Shown here piece by piece: positions 1-8,230 of a stretch of DNA of 64,000 bases. The stretch comes from Paenibacillus sp. CF384 (GTDB taxonomy: Bacteria > Bacillota > Bacilli > Paenibacillales > Paenibacillaceae). How positions within the stretch are numbered: the first letter of the stretch is position 1; each line of letters starts with the position of its first letter. The stretch lies in the NCBI RefSeq assembly GCF_900106745.1, contig NZ_FNNV01000007.1, positions 1-64,000 of the forward strand, given 5' to 3'. The notes under the pieces were generated by a model. It saw only the letters and a program-made list of their open reading frames with translations. It had not been told where the DNA came from and made no database searches. The translations under genes were made by a program, and so were the position numbers.

Positions 1-306
1 CGACGTCACGAGTACCCATACCGCTTTTGTACATCTGAATCACGGCTTCCTCAAGCCATCCATCCCGCCGCTGATACGGCTCAAATACTTGAGTCGATCT
101 CGTGGAACCTCAAGCTCCTCAATGGCACCGTACTTGGTGTGCAGGCTGCGCTTGTAGTAACCGTTCCGGCTATTGTGCTCTTCGTCTGTGTTTGCCATAA
201 AATGTTTAATTTCAGCTTTCATCAACGACTCCAAGTTATCTTTGACAAACTGGGTGACAAGATTTTCAAATAGATTAGAAAGCGTGTTTTCGGGTATTAT
301 ATTCAT
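1..306 (-). pseudogene. IS256-family transposase, 5' part, frameshifted and cut by window edge
   Basis: The reading frame begins at 306 and encodes an IS256/MULE-type transposase N-terminus: a helical start followed by the landmark 'ARNGYYKRS'-like stretch (here NSRNGYYKRSLHTKYG) and 'EELEVPRDR'. Directly after RDR the frame runs into a premature stop near position 40. The expected continuation (QVFEPYQRRDGWLEEA, then VIQMYKSGMGTRDV) is present but in another frame, from about position 95 down to 1. Compared with typical family members, which have a short linker of about six residues between RDR and QVFEPYQ, part of that linker is missing, so a small out-of-frame deletion is the likely lesion. 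The catalytic DDE region lies beyond the window. The copy is very probably inactive. Confidence 0.85.
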
Positions 307-410
307 CGGTAGGGTCCTTTCTCGGTGCGTGTCGTAACCCCGAGGATACCCTACTTTTTTTGTGCCCGACTAGGCCCAAATGTTGGTACACAAACTATTT
401 TACGTCATCT
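307..410 (-). mobile_element. Probable IS256-type element left end and terminal inverted repeat
   Basis: The segment between the transposase start and the repeat array is non-coding. On the minus strand its outer end, about 410 to 380, reads AGATGACGTAAAATAGTTTG then TGTACC, which resembles the terminal inverted repeats of IS256-family elements. The element boundary is placed at 410 because the 113-bp repeat begins at 411. The matching right end is outside the window, so the boundary and any target duplication are inferred. Confidence 0.5.
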
Positions 411-900
411 AGTTTGGCCACTGAGAGTCGCTTTTCCCGACTCTCAGCTCCTTTTCCCCCTATTTTCGGCGGTGAGAGTCAGCTTTTACGACTCTCACCA
501 TCACACTAGGGGAACTTCCAGCTAGTTTGACCACCGAGAGTCGCTTTTCCCGTCTCTCAGCTCCTTTTCCCCCTGTTTTCGGCGGTGAGAGTCAGCTTTT
601 ACGACTCTCACCATCACACGAGGGGAACTTCCAGCTAGTTTGGCCACTGAGAGTCGCTTTTCCCGACTCTAAGCTCCTTTTCCCCCTGTTTTCGGCGGTG
701 AGAATCGGCTTTTACGACTCTCACCATCACACGAGGGGAACTTCCAGCTAGTCTAACCGCTGAGAGCTCGATTTCCCGACTCTCAGCCTCACTTACCCCG
801 GTTTTCGACGCTGAGAGTCCACTTTTCGCACTCTCAGCAGCCAGCAATCGGGATTTCCAGCTAGTTTGACCGCTGAGAGTCCACTCTTCCGACTATCTGA
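411..900. repeat. R1 array: 113-bp tandem units, two hairpins per unit
   Basis: Units begin with AGTTTGRCC or AGTCTAACC at 411, 524, 637, 750 and 863, an exact 113-bp step with 4.3 copies. Each unit holds two palindromes. In the first unit CTGAGAGTCG (421-430) pairs with CGACTCTCAG (438-447), and GGTGAGAGTC (471-480) pairs with GACTCTCACC (490-499). Sequence decays towards 900. The array starts where the IS end stops and runs up to the stop codon of the minus-strand GTPase gene at 905, so it is the 3' flank of that gene. No coding capacity is believed. Confidence 0.9.
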
Positions 901-904
901 GCCG

Positions 905-2899
905 CTACCCGCTCAGCGCATTCCGCACGGCAAGTATATACTTCGCCTGATCGAGCGGGTTGACGCCGCGGCGTTGGCGTGACACGTCAACGTCCGGCGG
1001 GCATTCGCGGTAGCCGGCGAAGAAGGTCGTGAGCGTGCCGCGGCCTTTGGTCATGGAGCCCAGACGCGCCGGGAAGTCGAGCGTGGTCGCGACGGGCAGC
1101 GTGCCCTCCAGCTCCATTCGCTCTTGGCGCACGATAGGCGCGTCGAATTCGCCGCGCATGAGGACAAGCTCGTTCATGAGCTTGCCGCCGTACTCCTCCG
1201 GCACGGAGAGCCGAAAACGAAGCAATGGCTCCAGCAGCTTCGTTCCCGTGTTCGCAAGGCCGTTCATCATGCCCATAGGCGTCGCAATGACGAAGTCGAG
1301 CGGATGCGTGTGCCACACATGATGCTCGCCCTCGATCAGCGTGACGCGCAGATCCGTCACTTCCCAGCCGCGCAGTCCCTGCTGAAGCGCCTCCGGCACT
1401 CTCCGAGCGACCTCGTTCTGATAACTCTCCAACAATCGTTCGCCTCGAACAAGCGACTTATAGACAAGCCCGCTTCCCCGCTCACCCGGTTCGATCGTAA
1501 AACGCAGGATCGCCCAGCAAGGCTTCGGCATCAAATACGCGACATACCCTTCGCCAACCGAAGCCGGCGTTTCTTTATAGATAACCGACGGTGCGCCGAA
1601 GCTGACTTCGAGCTTAAATCGGCTCAGCAAGATGGAGGTCAGCACCTCCATCTGAATTGGCCCCATCACCTTTAAATGCAGCTCTCGCTCATCCTGCAGC
1701 CACTGCAGATCAAGCAGAGGATCCTCGTCCGCCAGTTCCTGAAAAGCCGCAACGACAGCCGGATACTCCGCCTCGTTCTTCCACTGCACCTGCACGGTGA
1801 GCAGCGGCACCGCAAGCCGTTTCTCTCCCGGCACTCCTTCGGGCGCGCCGATGACATCACCGATTCTTGCGCGGCTCCACCCATACACCGCCGCAATATC
1901 GCCGGCCTTCAGGACGCCGATATCTTCCGTCTTCTGCCCGGTCACTCGCCGAATTTGCGTTACTTTATCCTGCATGTCGCGGCTGTAATTAAGCACCGTA
2001 TCGCGGTTGCGGATGACCCCTTCGAAGAGGCGGACATACGAGATTTTACCCATCACGGGGTCCCGTTCCATCTTGAAAATCACACCCGATACCGGAGCCT
2101 CCTCCGACCCGCTCGGCGCCGGCAAATACGTCAGTACCGCATCCATTAGCTCTTTCACGCCAATCCCGCGGTTCGATGCCCCGAACAGAACCGGAAACAG
2201 CGTGCTGCGATGTACGCCTTCGACAAGCACTCGCCCAAGCAGCGCATCATCCACCGCCTGTCCATCCAAATAAGCTTCCAGCAGCGACTCATCCTGCTCA
2301 GCAACCGCCTCCACCAGCATGCGCCGGTACGGCTCCGCCCACGACTGCTCACCGGCACCAATCACCTGCTCCTCCAACAGCACCGACACAGCTCCGGTAA
2401 ACTCTGCTTCCGCCCCAACAGGCGCCGCGACAGGCACCACCTGACGCGATAACAATCGTTGCAGCTGTGCCAATACAGCCAGAGCATCGGCTCCAATGCG
2501 ATCCATTTTGTTCACATAAATAACCGTCGGAATCGACAGATCGCGCAGCGCCTGCCAGATCACTTCCGTCTGTGCCTGCACGCCTTCAACCGCGGATACG
2601 ATCAGCACCGCACCGTCCATGACTCGTAGCGACCGCTCCACCTCAGACAGAAAATCGACATGGCCTGGCGTATCCACGAGGTTAATCGGCGTATCTTTCC
2701 ACGTAAACCGCGTCACTGCGGCACGCACCGAGATGCCCCGCTCCCGCTCCACATCCAGCCAATCCGTCTGCGTCGTCCCTGTATCCACGCTGCCCAGCGC
2801 GCGAATATGCCCGCTCTGATAGAGCATCTGCTCGGTCGTGGTCGTCTTGCCTGCATCGACATGAGCAAATATGCCAACATTACGCATCTTCGCACCCAT
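905..2899 (-). CDS. TetM/TetO-like ribosomal protection GTPase
   Basis: This 664-residue protein is a translation-factor GTPase of the ribosomal-protection family, which binds the ribosome like EF-G and in the best known members releases tetracycline. The GTPase motifs are intact: G1 AHVDAGKTT (residues 12-20), G2 region ERGISV, G3 DTPGH (about 77-81) and G4 NKMD (about 131-134). The N-terminus closely follows the TetM plan (GSVDTGTTQTDWLDVERERG). Length is slightly above the roughly 640 residues of TetM. ATG at 2899 has GGGGAG about 11 bases upstream; ATG at 2887 is an alternative. Several chromosomal Bacillales paralogues are not proven resistance genes, so resistance is inferred. It stands alone and its 3' end abuts the R1 repeat array. 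Confidence 0.85.
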   Translation of the reverse strand: MGAKMRNVGIFAHVDAGKTTTTEQMLYQSGHIRALGSVDTGTTQTDWLDVERERGISVRAAVTRFTWKDTPINLVDTPGHVDFLSEVERSLRVMDGAVLIVSAVEGVQAQTEVIWQALRDLSIPTVIYVNKMDRIGADALAVLAQLQRLLSRQVVPVAAPVGAEAEFTGAVSVLLEEQVIGAGEQSWAEPYRRMLVEAVAEQDESLLEAYLDGQAVDDALLGRVLVEGVHRSTLFPVLFGASNRGIGVKELMDAVLTYLPAPSGSEEAPVSGVIFKMERDPVMGKISYVRLFEGVIRNRDTVLNYSRDMQDKVTQIRRVTGQKTEDIGVLKAGDIAAVYGWSRARIGDVIGAPEGVPGEKRLAVPLLTVQVQWKNEAEYPAVVAAFQELADEDPLLDLQWLQDERELHLKVMGPIQMEVLTSILLSRFKLEVSFGAPSVIYKETPASVGEGYVAYLMPKPCWAILRFTIEPGERGSGLVYKSLVRGERLLESYQNEVARRVPEALQQGLRGWEVTDLRVTLIEGEHHVWHTHPLDFVIATPMGMMNGLANTGTKLLEPLLRFRLSVPEEYGGKLMNELVLMRGEFDAPIVRQERMELEGTLPVATTLDFPARLGSMTKGRGTLTTFFAGYRECPPDVDVSRQRRGVNPLDQAKYILAVRNALSG

Positions 2900-2921
2900 A
2901 GCTCCCTAATCTCCCCTGCTG

Positions 2922-3434
2922 TCAGCTCTTATCGTCGTAATAGACATGATCGGCCGCCACTAAAGCGCCGCCTTCTATTGTAAAAATCCCAAACGAATAC
3001 TGCATCTGCCTGCGTTTATCTGTCGGCGATCCCGGATTAAACAGCAGTACGCCGCTTCGCTCCCGAATTAGCGGAACATGAGAATGCCCGAACACGATCA
3101 CATCCACGCTGCCCTGCTCGAAGGACCGATACGCATTCGTTTCCGTATCCTCGCGCTTGCCTGCCCCTAGATGACCGTGCACTAAACCGACCCGAAGTCC
3201 GCCAATATCAAGCACTTTGCGGTGGCCGAACTTGGCAATAATCTCATCGCCGTCATTGTTGCCTGCCACACCCTCTGTCCGAGCATACGCACGCAGCATA
3301 TCCCATACCGATAACGTCATCCAATCTCCCGCATGCAGAATGGCATCTGCATCGTGAAGCTCCTTTATCAGCCGGTCCGGCAGCTTCTTGGCCATCCGTG
3401 TCATGTGCGTATCCGATACAACGACTACTTTCAT
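2922..3434 (-). CDS. YfcE/YsnB-type metallophosphoesterase
   Basis: A 170-residue calcineurin-like phosphoesterase that probably hydrolyses phosphodiesters with two metal ions. All family motifs are visible in order: SDTH at residues 8-11, HAGD near 37, GNND near 58, VHGH near 89 and GHSH near 118. This is the single-domain YfcE/MJ0936 architecture. ATG 3434 is preferred to the GTG at 3443 because GAGGTGA lies about nine bases upstream of the ATG but directly abuts the GTG. It lies 22 bp upstream of nothing co-directional except the GTPase at 2899, so the two could be cotranscribed. The natural substrate is unknown. Confidence 0.88.
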   Translation of the reverse strand: MKVVVVSDTHMTRMAKKLPDRLIKELHDADAILHAGDWMTLSVWDMLRAYARTEGVAGNNDGDEIIAKFGHRKVLDIGGLRVGLVHGHLGAGKREDTETNAYRSFEQGSVDVIVFGHSHVPLIRERSGVLLFNPGSPTDKRRQMQYSFGIFTIEGGALVAADHVYYDDKS

Positions 3435-3720
3435 GTCCTCCACTCACCTCTTCACGCTGGCATGGTATTACATAACACCGCCTGTGTCTTCCACCATGAT
3501 CCTATTACTTTCATTATTGTGCAAAAGCACCCTCTATTCAACATGAAACAATTTTATTCCTGTAATCTAACATCAATATGCCGCATACGAAATATTTCGA
3601 TCCCAAACCCATCAAATCCCATAAAAAACTGTCATACACCACCACTTTTATGTTAGATTATATTACATATAAAGCATTTACTTGCTCAACACAGTCGGGT
3701 TAGGAAAAGGAGAGAATGCT

Positions 3721-4191
3721 ATGTTCAACATAAGGCGTTATTCCACCGCAGACCATGACGACATCTGGCGGCTTCATCTTCTTGTTATTTCCGCAGCAGG
3801 CGTAGAACCGACTCATCAGCATTATCATGATATTTTTCATATTGACGAGCAATATCTGGAGAGCGGCGGCGATTTTCTTGTCGGAACAGGTCAGAATGGT
3901 ATCGTAGTAGCGATGGGCGGCCTGAAAAAGCTCGACAATGATACCGCTGAAATCAAACGACTGCGTGTTCACCCTCATTTCCAGCAGCGCGGCTATGGTC
4001 AGATGATGCTGACCAAATTAGAACAGAGGGCACAGGAACTCGGCTTCCGCCAGATTTATTTGGACGCTCTAACCAACCAACTAGGCGCCAAGAAGCTGTT
4101 TCTTACTAACGGCTACGCGCATCGAGGTGCTTCCGTCATCGACGGTTTCTGGATCAACGTGTACGAGAAATCGCTCATCGAAGCCAAATAA
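3721..4191 (+). CDS. GNAT-family N-acetyltransferase
   Basis: A 156-residue single-domain GNAT enzyme, expected to move an acetyl group from acetyl-CoA to an amine. The acetyl-CoA pyrophosphate-binding motif A is visible as RVHPHFQQRGYGQMML (Q-x-x-G-x-G/A type), followed by the beta-strand and helix QIYLDALTNQLGAKKLF. The start at 3721 is chosen because AAAGGAGAG sits about seven bases upstream; an in-frame upstream ATG at 3682 has no such site. The substrate cannot be told. It is monocistronic, with about 280 bp of AT-rich non-coding sequence in front. Confidence 0.85.
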   Translation: MFNIRRYSTADHDDIWRLHLLVISAAGVEPTHQHYHDIFHIDEQYLESGGDFLVGTGQNGIVVAMGGLKKLDNDTAEIKRLRVHPHFQQRGYGQMMLTKLEQRAQELGFRQIYLDALTNQLGAKKLFLTNGYAHRGASVIDGFWINVYEKSLIEAK

Positions 4192-4232
4192 ATAACAAAT
4201 TTCATAAAATCGCTCAAACCGCTGGGCTTATC

Positions 4233-4282
4233 TCATCGTTACCTCCTAATAGAACGACTATTAGGAGGAGGAAGATCGATGA
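4233..4282 (+). promoter_or_regulatory. Hairpin hiding the ribosome binding site and start codon of the cupredoxin gene
   Basis: CCTCCTAATAG (4242-4252) is perfectly complementary to CTATTAGGAGG (4258-4268) with a five-base loop AACGA. The 3' arm contains the ribosome binding site. An outer helix TCATCG (4233-4238) with CGATGA (4277-4282) would also pair the ATG at 4279. In mRNA this fold would block initiation until opened by heat, a protein, a ligand or an upstream ribosome. As DNA it could instead be an operator. Confidence 0.7.
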
Positions 4283-5871
4283 ATAAAGCAAGAAGGTTTG
4301 GGCTTTTTTTGCTGACTTTAACCGTATGTCTGGCCATGCTGCTCCCTGTACTGAACGCCTCGGCAGCAGAGAGCTCCCCTGGGGTTACAACAGATGCGGA
4401 CACAGCCGCTAAGCTCGGCCTGCTGTTAGGTGACGGCGACGGGGTTTCAGCCGCCTATCTCAGCAAGACGTCCACCCGCCTCCAAGCCGCTATTATTTCG
4501 TTACGTCTTCAAGGCAAACTCGCAGAAGCTCAAGCTTTCACAGAAAGCGGCAACTTTAAAGACGCTTCTCTCGTAAGTAAAAGCAATCAAGCTATTCTGG
4601 CTTATTTGAACGCTCACGCAGAGCTCGGCTGGAATGGTACAGGCAACGGTAATTTCAATCCCCTTGTTTCCATCACCGCACAGCAGTTCTATAAAGTGCT
4701 GCTAGAAGCGCTGGGCTACAAATCCGGCACCGCTTTCCAATACAACGCTACCTTCACGTTCGCGAAAAACAAAGGGCTGAAGAACATTGCCGCCGCATCC
4801 GAGCTGACCAATGCAGATATCGCCACAGCACTTGTTGAGGCGCTGAACGCATCGAACGCGAAGGGCGCTACCTTGTTTGCTCAACTGCAGCAGGCGAACG
4901 TAATTACCGCTTCTGCCGTGCTGCCAGCAGGCGAACACATCGGACTTGGAACCACAGACAAGCTAGGCTCATACTTAACCGACAGCAAAGGACGTACGCT
5001 CTACTTTTTCACAAAGGACGCTGCCAATCTAGAGTCCTGTCAAGCCGACTGCCTGAAAGCATGGCCGATTTACCATGCGGATCAGCTGCAAATTCCTTCA
5101 TCCCTAAACGCAGCCGATTTCGGTATGTACATGCGTGCTGACGGCACCATGCAAACGACGTATAAAGGATGGCCGCTTTACTATTTTGCCAAAGACACGG
5201 CTCCCGGTGATGTGTTTGGGGAAGCTGTCGGCGGCGTATGGTTCGCTGCCAAATCGGATTACGCCGCTATGCTGGGCACGTCCACGAAGCTCGGCAACTA
5301 CTTAACTGATGCGAACGGACGCACCTTGTACTATTTTGACAAAGACACAGCCGGCAGCAGCGTTTGTGAAAGTACTTGCTTGGCTAACTGGCCGGCTTAT
5401 CTGGGTGCAGGCACCAAAGCCCCTACAGGTATTGCGAGCTCTGATTTCGGCGTCATTACGCGCACGGATGGCAGTAAACAATCTACGTATAAAGGCTTCC
5501 CGCTTTATTATTTCGTCAAAGACTTGGCACACGGCGATGTCAACGGGCAGGGTTTGAACAACGTTTGGTATGTCATTGATCCCGTTGCTTTCAAAGGTAC
5601 AACTGCCAGTGCCGAAGTCAAAACCTATCACGTAGACATCAAAGAATACTCCTTCGGCACCGGTCCACTGACCGTGGAAGCCGGCTCGAAGATCGTCTTC
5701 ACTAACTTCGACGATATGAAACACAATGCGGTTGCAATTGACGGCAGCTTCGACACCCCGTTATTGGCCAAAGGCGAATCGTTTACGATTACGATCAGCA
5801 AGCCGGGTACGTACGATTATTTCTGCGAGCCCCATAAGAAGTTCATGACCGGCCAAATTATTGTGAAATGA
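4279..5871 (+). CDS. Secreted protein: SLH-like region, two Yx(F/W/Y)xxD repeat domains, C-terminal cupredoxin
   Basis: A 530-residue exported protein. Residues 1-29 form a signal peptide (KARRF, hydrophobic core, cleavage after ASAAE or nearby). Residues 35-215 look like degenerate SLH-type modules (AKLGLLLGDGDG; GNGNFNPLVSITAQQFYKVL). Two copies of the secreted repeat of unknown function with Yx(F/W/Y)xxD motifs follow (TLYFFTKD, PLYYFAKD near 235-325; TLYYFDKD, PLYYFVKD near 350-430), each with a disulfide-type Cys pair (CQADC; CESTC). The last 90 residues are a plastocyanin-like cupredoxin with the type-1 copper ligand pattern His (MKHNAVAI), Cys-x-x-His (FCEPHKKFM) and Met. A role in extracytoplasmic copper or electron transfer is inferred. 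The start is fixed by TAGGAGGAGG, but that site is inside a strong hairpin. The next gene, also a cupredoxin, begins ten bases after the stop. Confidence 0.82.
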   Translation: MNKARRFGLFLLTLTVCLAMLLPVLNASAAESSPGVTTDADTAAKLGLLLGDGDGVSAAYLSKTSTRLQAAIISLRLQGKLAEAQAFTESGNFKDASLVSKSNQAILAYLNAHAELGWNGTGNGNFNPLVSITAQQFYKVLLEALGYKSGTAFQYNATFTFAKNKGLKNIAAASELTNADIATALVEALNASNAKGATLFAQLQQANVITASAVLPAGEHIGLGTTDKLGSYLTDSKGRTLYFFTKDAANLESCQADCLKAWPIYHADQLQIPSSLNAADFGMYMRADGTMQTTYKGWPLYYFAKDTAPGDVFGEAVGGVWFAAKSDYAAMLGTSTKLGNYLTDANGRTLYYFDKDTAGSSVCESTCLANWPAYLGAGTKAPTGIASSDFGVITRTDGSKQSTYKGFPLYYFVKDLAHGDVNGQGLNNVWYVIDPVAFKGTTASAEVKTYHVDIKEYSFGTGPLTVEAGSKIVFTNFDDMKHNAVAIDGSFDTPLLAKGESFTITISKPGTYDYFCEPHKKFMTGQIIVK

Positions 5872-5881
5872 GTGACTTCGC

Positions 5882-6748
5882 ATGCAGAGGAAAACGAGGA
5901 GTAACCGAGTAGGAGCGTCGTGGAACAAAGGATATCTGTTGGTCGCCTTAGGCTTGCTGATCTGTCTGTCGGTGTCCGCATGCAGCAGCAATACCAATTC
6001 TGCCGCTACAGAGAATCATGTCAATCACAATGAAATGGCGATGAATGACGCAGCAGACTCGCCCGGCTCCGGCGAGGACAGCTCCGTCAACTCCTCAGCA
6101 GACGACGATCCGGCAGCACAGCCGGCCCCTGCGACTGACGATACCCAGGTAGACGACAAGGGCGGTAACACTTCAACGAATAACGGCGGGACTGCCACGG
6201 CAACGGAGCCTAAGCCAGACGATTCTAACGCTGCGGCGAAGCCGGACGACGTCAAGGCAGATCCTAAGCCGGCAGCCGATGATAAAGGCGGCACGAAGGG
6301 TGATTCCAACGATGATGCCCATCATGATGATTCGAAGGCCACGACGCCTGCCGCCAAGCCATCGACGAAGCCTGCAACGAAACCCCCAGCAAAACCGGCT
6401 GCGAAGCCTGAGACGAAGCCGGATGAAGGCACAACAACAAAGCCTGATAAACCGGCAGCAGGTGCGGATAATTCAAAAGCCGAAGTGAAGAGCAAAACCT
6501 ATGTAGTCGAGATTAAGGAGTTCGCTTTCACGGTAAGCAGTCTAACCATCCGCCCGGGCGATACCGTGAAATTCATCAATCGGGATAAGGTTAAGCACAC
6601 GGCCACAGCGGACGATGGCAGCTTCGATACCGGCCTCTTAGGCCTCGATGAAGAGAAGTCCGTTACCTTTGATACCGAAGGGGAATTTTCTTACTACTGC
6701 GCGCCTCACCCGGCGATGCAGGCAACCATTATCGTAGCAGCGAAATAA
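5882..6748 (+). CDS. Cupredoxin-domain lipoprotein with long charged/Pro linker
   Basis: A 288-residue lipoprotein. The N-terminus is basic, then hydrophobic, ending in a lipobox SVSAC near residue 34. Residues 40-205 are a low-complexity linker rich in Asp, Ala, Lys, Pro and Thr (for example KPATKPPAKPAAKPETKP), long enough to span the cell wall. Residues 208-288 form a plastocyanin-like domain similar to the C-terminus of the preceding protein, with ligands His (VKHTATADD), Cys-x-x-His (YYCAPHPAM) and Met. It probably holds copper outside the membrane and may pass electrons to or from the preceding protein. There is no convincing ribosome binding site before the ATG, so translation may depend on coupling to the upstream gene whose stop is ten bases away. 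Confidence 0.82.
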   Translation: MQRKTRSNRVGASWNKGYLLVALGLLICLSVSACSSNTNSAATENHVNHNEMAMNDAADSPGSGEDSSVNSSADDDPAAQPAPATDDTQVDDKGGNTSTNNGGTATATEPKPDDSNAAAKPDDVKADPKPAADDKGGTKGDSNDDAHHDDSKATTPAAKPSTKPATKPPAKPAAKPETKPDEGTTTKPDKPAAGADNSKAEVKSKTYVVEIKEFAFTVSSLTIRPGDTVKFINRDKVKHTATADDGSFDTGLLGLDEEKSVTFDTEGEFSYYCAPHPAMQATIIVAAK

Positions 6749-6770
6749 TAGTATCGGACAACGTTGTATA

Positions 6771-6802
6771 GGGTAGCCGCAGCTTAAGCGGTTACCCTCT
6801 CT
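6771..6802 (+). terminator. Probable terminator of the cupredoxin pair
   Basis: AGGGTAGCCGC pairs with GCGGTTACCCT around a short loop, followed by CTCTGTTGTT. It separates the cupredoxin genes from the sigma-factor gene. The T tract is weak, so read-through is possible. Confidence 0.55.
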
Positions 6803-6860
6803 GTTGTTAGAATGGTACATGGGTCTACATTATCGACGTCTGTTCTGGAGGCTTGCCGGT

Positions 6861-7433
6861 ATGCACAATCTTGCTGATCATGAATTGATGCTGCTCATCA
6901 AAGCCAAGCAGCACAAGGCGCTGTCCGTTCTATACGACCGTTACGCGGCGCTAGTGTATTCGTTCGCACTGAAGTCGCTGAAGGATGAACAGTCCGCAAG
7001 GGATATTACGCAATCTGTCTACATGCGGCTGTGGACGACCGAGTCGGACTACAACCCGGATAAAGGCCGTTTCACCAGCTGGCTGCTAACCGTGACGCGT
7101 AATATGACAACGGACTGGCTGCGCAAGCAGCGGCGTATTAACGCTCCGCTTCTTCCCTATGTGCCGGAGGAGCTTGAGCGTATTCCTGATGCCGCCGTCA
7201 CTTCCCCTGAGGAGAGTGCAGAGCGTCAATCACTCAAAGCGCAAATTCGCAGCGCCTACCGCCACCTATCCTCGCAGCAAATTATGCTGCTGGAGCATTT
7301 CTACTGGCAGGGATATAGCTTAAGCGAGCTCGCTGCCGCCTATAATCAACCGCTCGGTACCGTGAAGAATCGATTGCATCAAACGCTCAAAATATTACGC
7401 AGACATTTGCCGGCAGAAGAGGAGGGATTGTGA
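6861..7433 (+). CDS. Sigma-70 family (ECF-type) RNA polymerase sigma factor
   Basis: A 190-residue alternative sigma factor with region 2 (LYDRYAALVYSFALKSL, then QSVYMRLW and the -10-reading FTSWLLTVTRNMTTDWLRK) and region 4 helix-turn-helix (QIMLLEHFYWQGYSLSELA, GTVKNRLHQTLKILR). The length and layout fit SigK-like ECF factors controlled by RskA-type anti-sigma factors. ATG 6861 is preferred because GGAGG lies nine bases upstream; an upstream in-frame ATG at 6804 lacks one. The stop codon overlaps the ATG of the next gene (TGATG), so the pair is translationally coupled. The adjacent cupredoxin genes are candidate targets, by position only. Confidence 0.9.
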   Translation: MHNLADHELMLLIKAKQHKALSVLYDRYAALVYSFALKSLKDEQSARDITQSVYMRLWTTESDYNPDKGRFTSWLLTVTRNMTTDWLRKQRRINAPLLPYVPEELERIPDAAVTSPEESAERQSLKAQIRSAYRHLSSQQIMLLEHFYWQGYSLSELAAAYNQPLGTVKNRLHQTLKILRRHLPAEEEGL

Positions 7434-8230
7434 TGGAGAAGAAAGATACAACGCCCGCATCCCCATGCGAGCTATGTCTGGAATACGTCTCCGGCGCATG
7501 CAACGAAGAAGAATCGCTCGCCTTCGAGCTTCACCTCCCTCACTGCGACGCCTGTCAGAAGGAGCTGCTTGAATTGCGCACAGCCTGGGAAGCACTGCCC
7601 GTCGATATCGAATGGATCGAGCCGCCCCAAGATCTGAAGCAGCAAGTAATGAATGCCGCGCTTGCCGCTCGTCCGGAGGACATTCTTCCCGACTCTGCAG
7701 GCAGCCATGTCGCGCAATGGCGTCCAAGAAAACCTCGAGCTCGCTTAGTCAAGTTCAAGCTGCTCCCCGGTCTGCTCGCCGCTTCCATTGCAGGAATCGT
7801 GCTGTTATCGGCGTGGAACATCCAGCTGCGGCATGAACAGCGAATCGCGCCGCTTCCGGTAGAGCAAGCGCTTCACGTATCCGCCGCTCAAATCAGCGAG
7901 CTTGTTTCGTTGAAGGCCCAAGGCCCGCTCGCCGGCAAGTCTTCCGGCGTTGCCTGTATTGTCGATAACGGCCAGAGCCGGCAGTTCGTCGTGTATTTAT
8001 TCGGTGCTGCGGCAACCAAAGGCGCGGAAGCCTACCAGGTCTGGCTCGTCAAAGACGGCGTCCGCACGAGCGCCGGCACATTCCGCGTTGGCCAAGCGGA
8101 TCGCGGAATCGGCCTGCTCGCGATGCCTATCGCGTCGGCGAAGCTCGATTACGACAGCATCGGCATTACCATTGAACCCGATGATGAGGGCAATCAACCG
8201 CGCGGCACGAAGGTGTTCGGGTCCATCTGA
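7433..8230 (+). CDS. Membrane anti-sigma factor, zinc-finger plus RskA-like C-terminal domain
   Basis: A 265-residue protein coupled to the sigma gene. The N-terminus carries a zinc anti-sigma pattern His-x3-Cys-x2-Cys (HLPHCDAC, about residues 30-37). One membrane segment (LLPGLLAASIAGIVLLSAW) lies near residues 107-125. The outer part (residues 145-265) resembles the anti-sigma-K factor RskA C-terminal domain (QVWLVKDGVRTSAGTF). It would hold the sigma factor inactive at the membrane until an outside signal, possibly copper or redox stress, releases it. ATG 7433 overlaps the sigma TGA, with GGAGG seven bases before. Its 3' end overlaps the convergent helicase gene by 37 bp, with no terminator between them. 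Confidence 0.87.
   Translation: MEKKDTTPASPCELCLEYVSGACNEEESLAFELHLPHCDACQKELLELRTAWEALPVDIEWIEPPQDLKQQVMNAALAARPEDILPDSAGSHVAQWRPRKPRARLVKFKLLPGLLAASIAGIVLLSAWNIQLRHEQRIAPLPVEQALHVSAAQISELVSLKAQGPLAGKSSGVACIVDNGQSRQFVVYLFGAAATKGAEAYQVWLVKDGVRTSAGTFRVGQADRGIGLLAMPIASAKLDYDSIGITIEPDDEGNQPRGTKVFGSI

Noticed and set aside
635-847. 70-residue minus-strand frame in the R1 array
   Set aside because: Pure hairpin repeat; no ribosome binding site or family.
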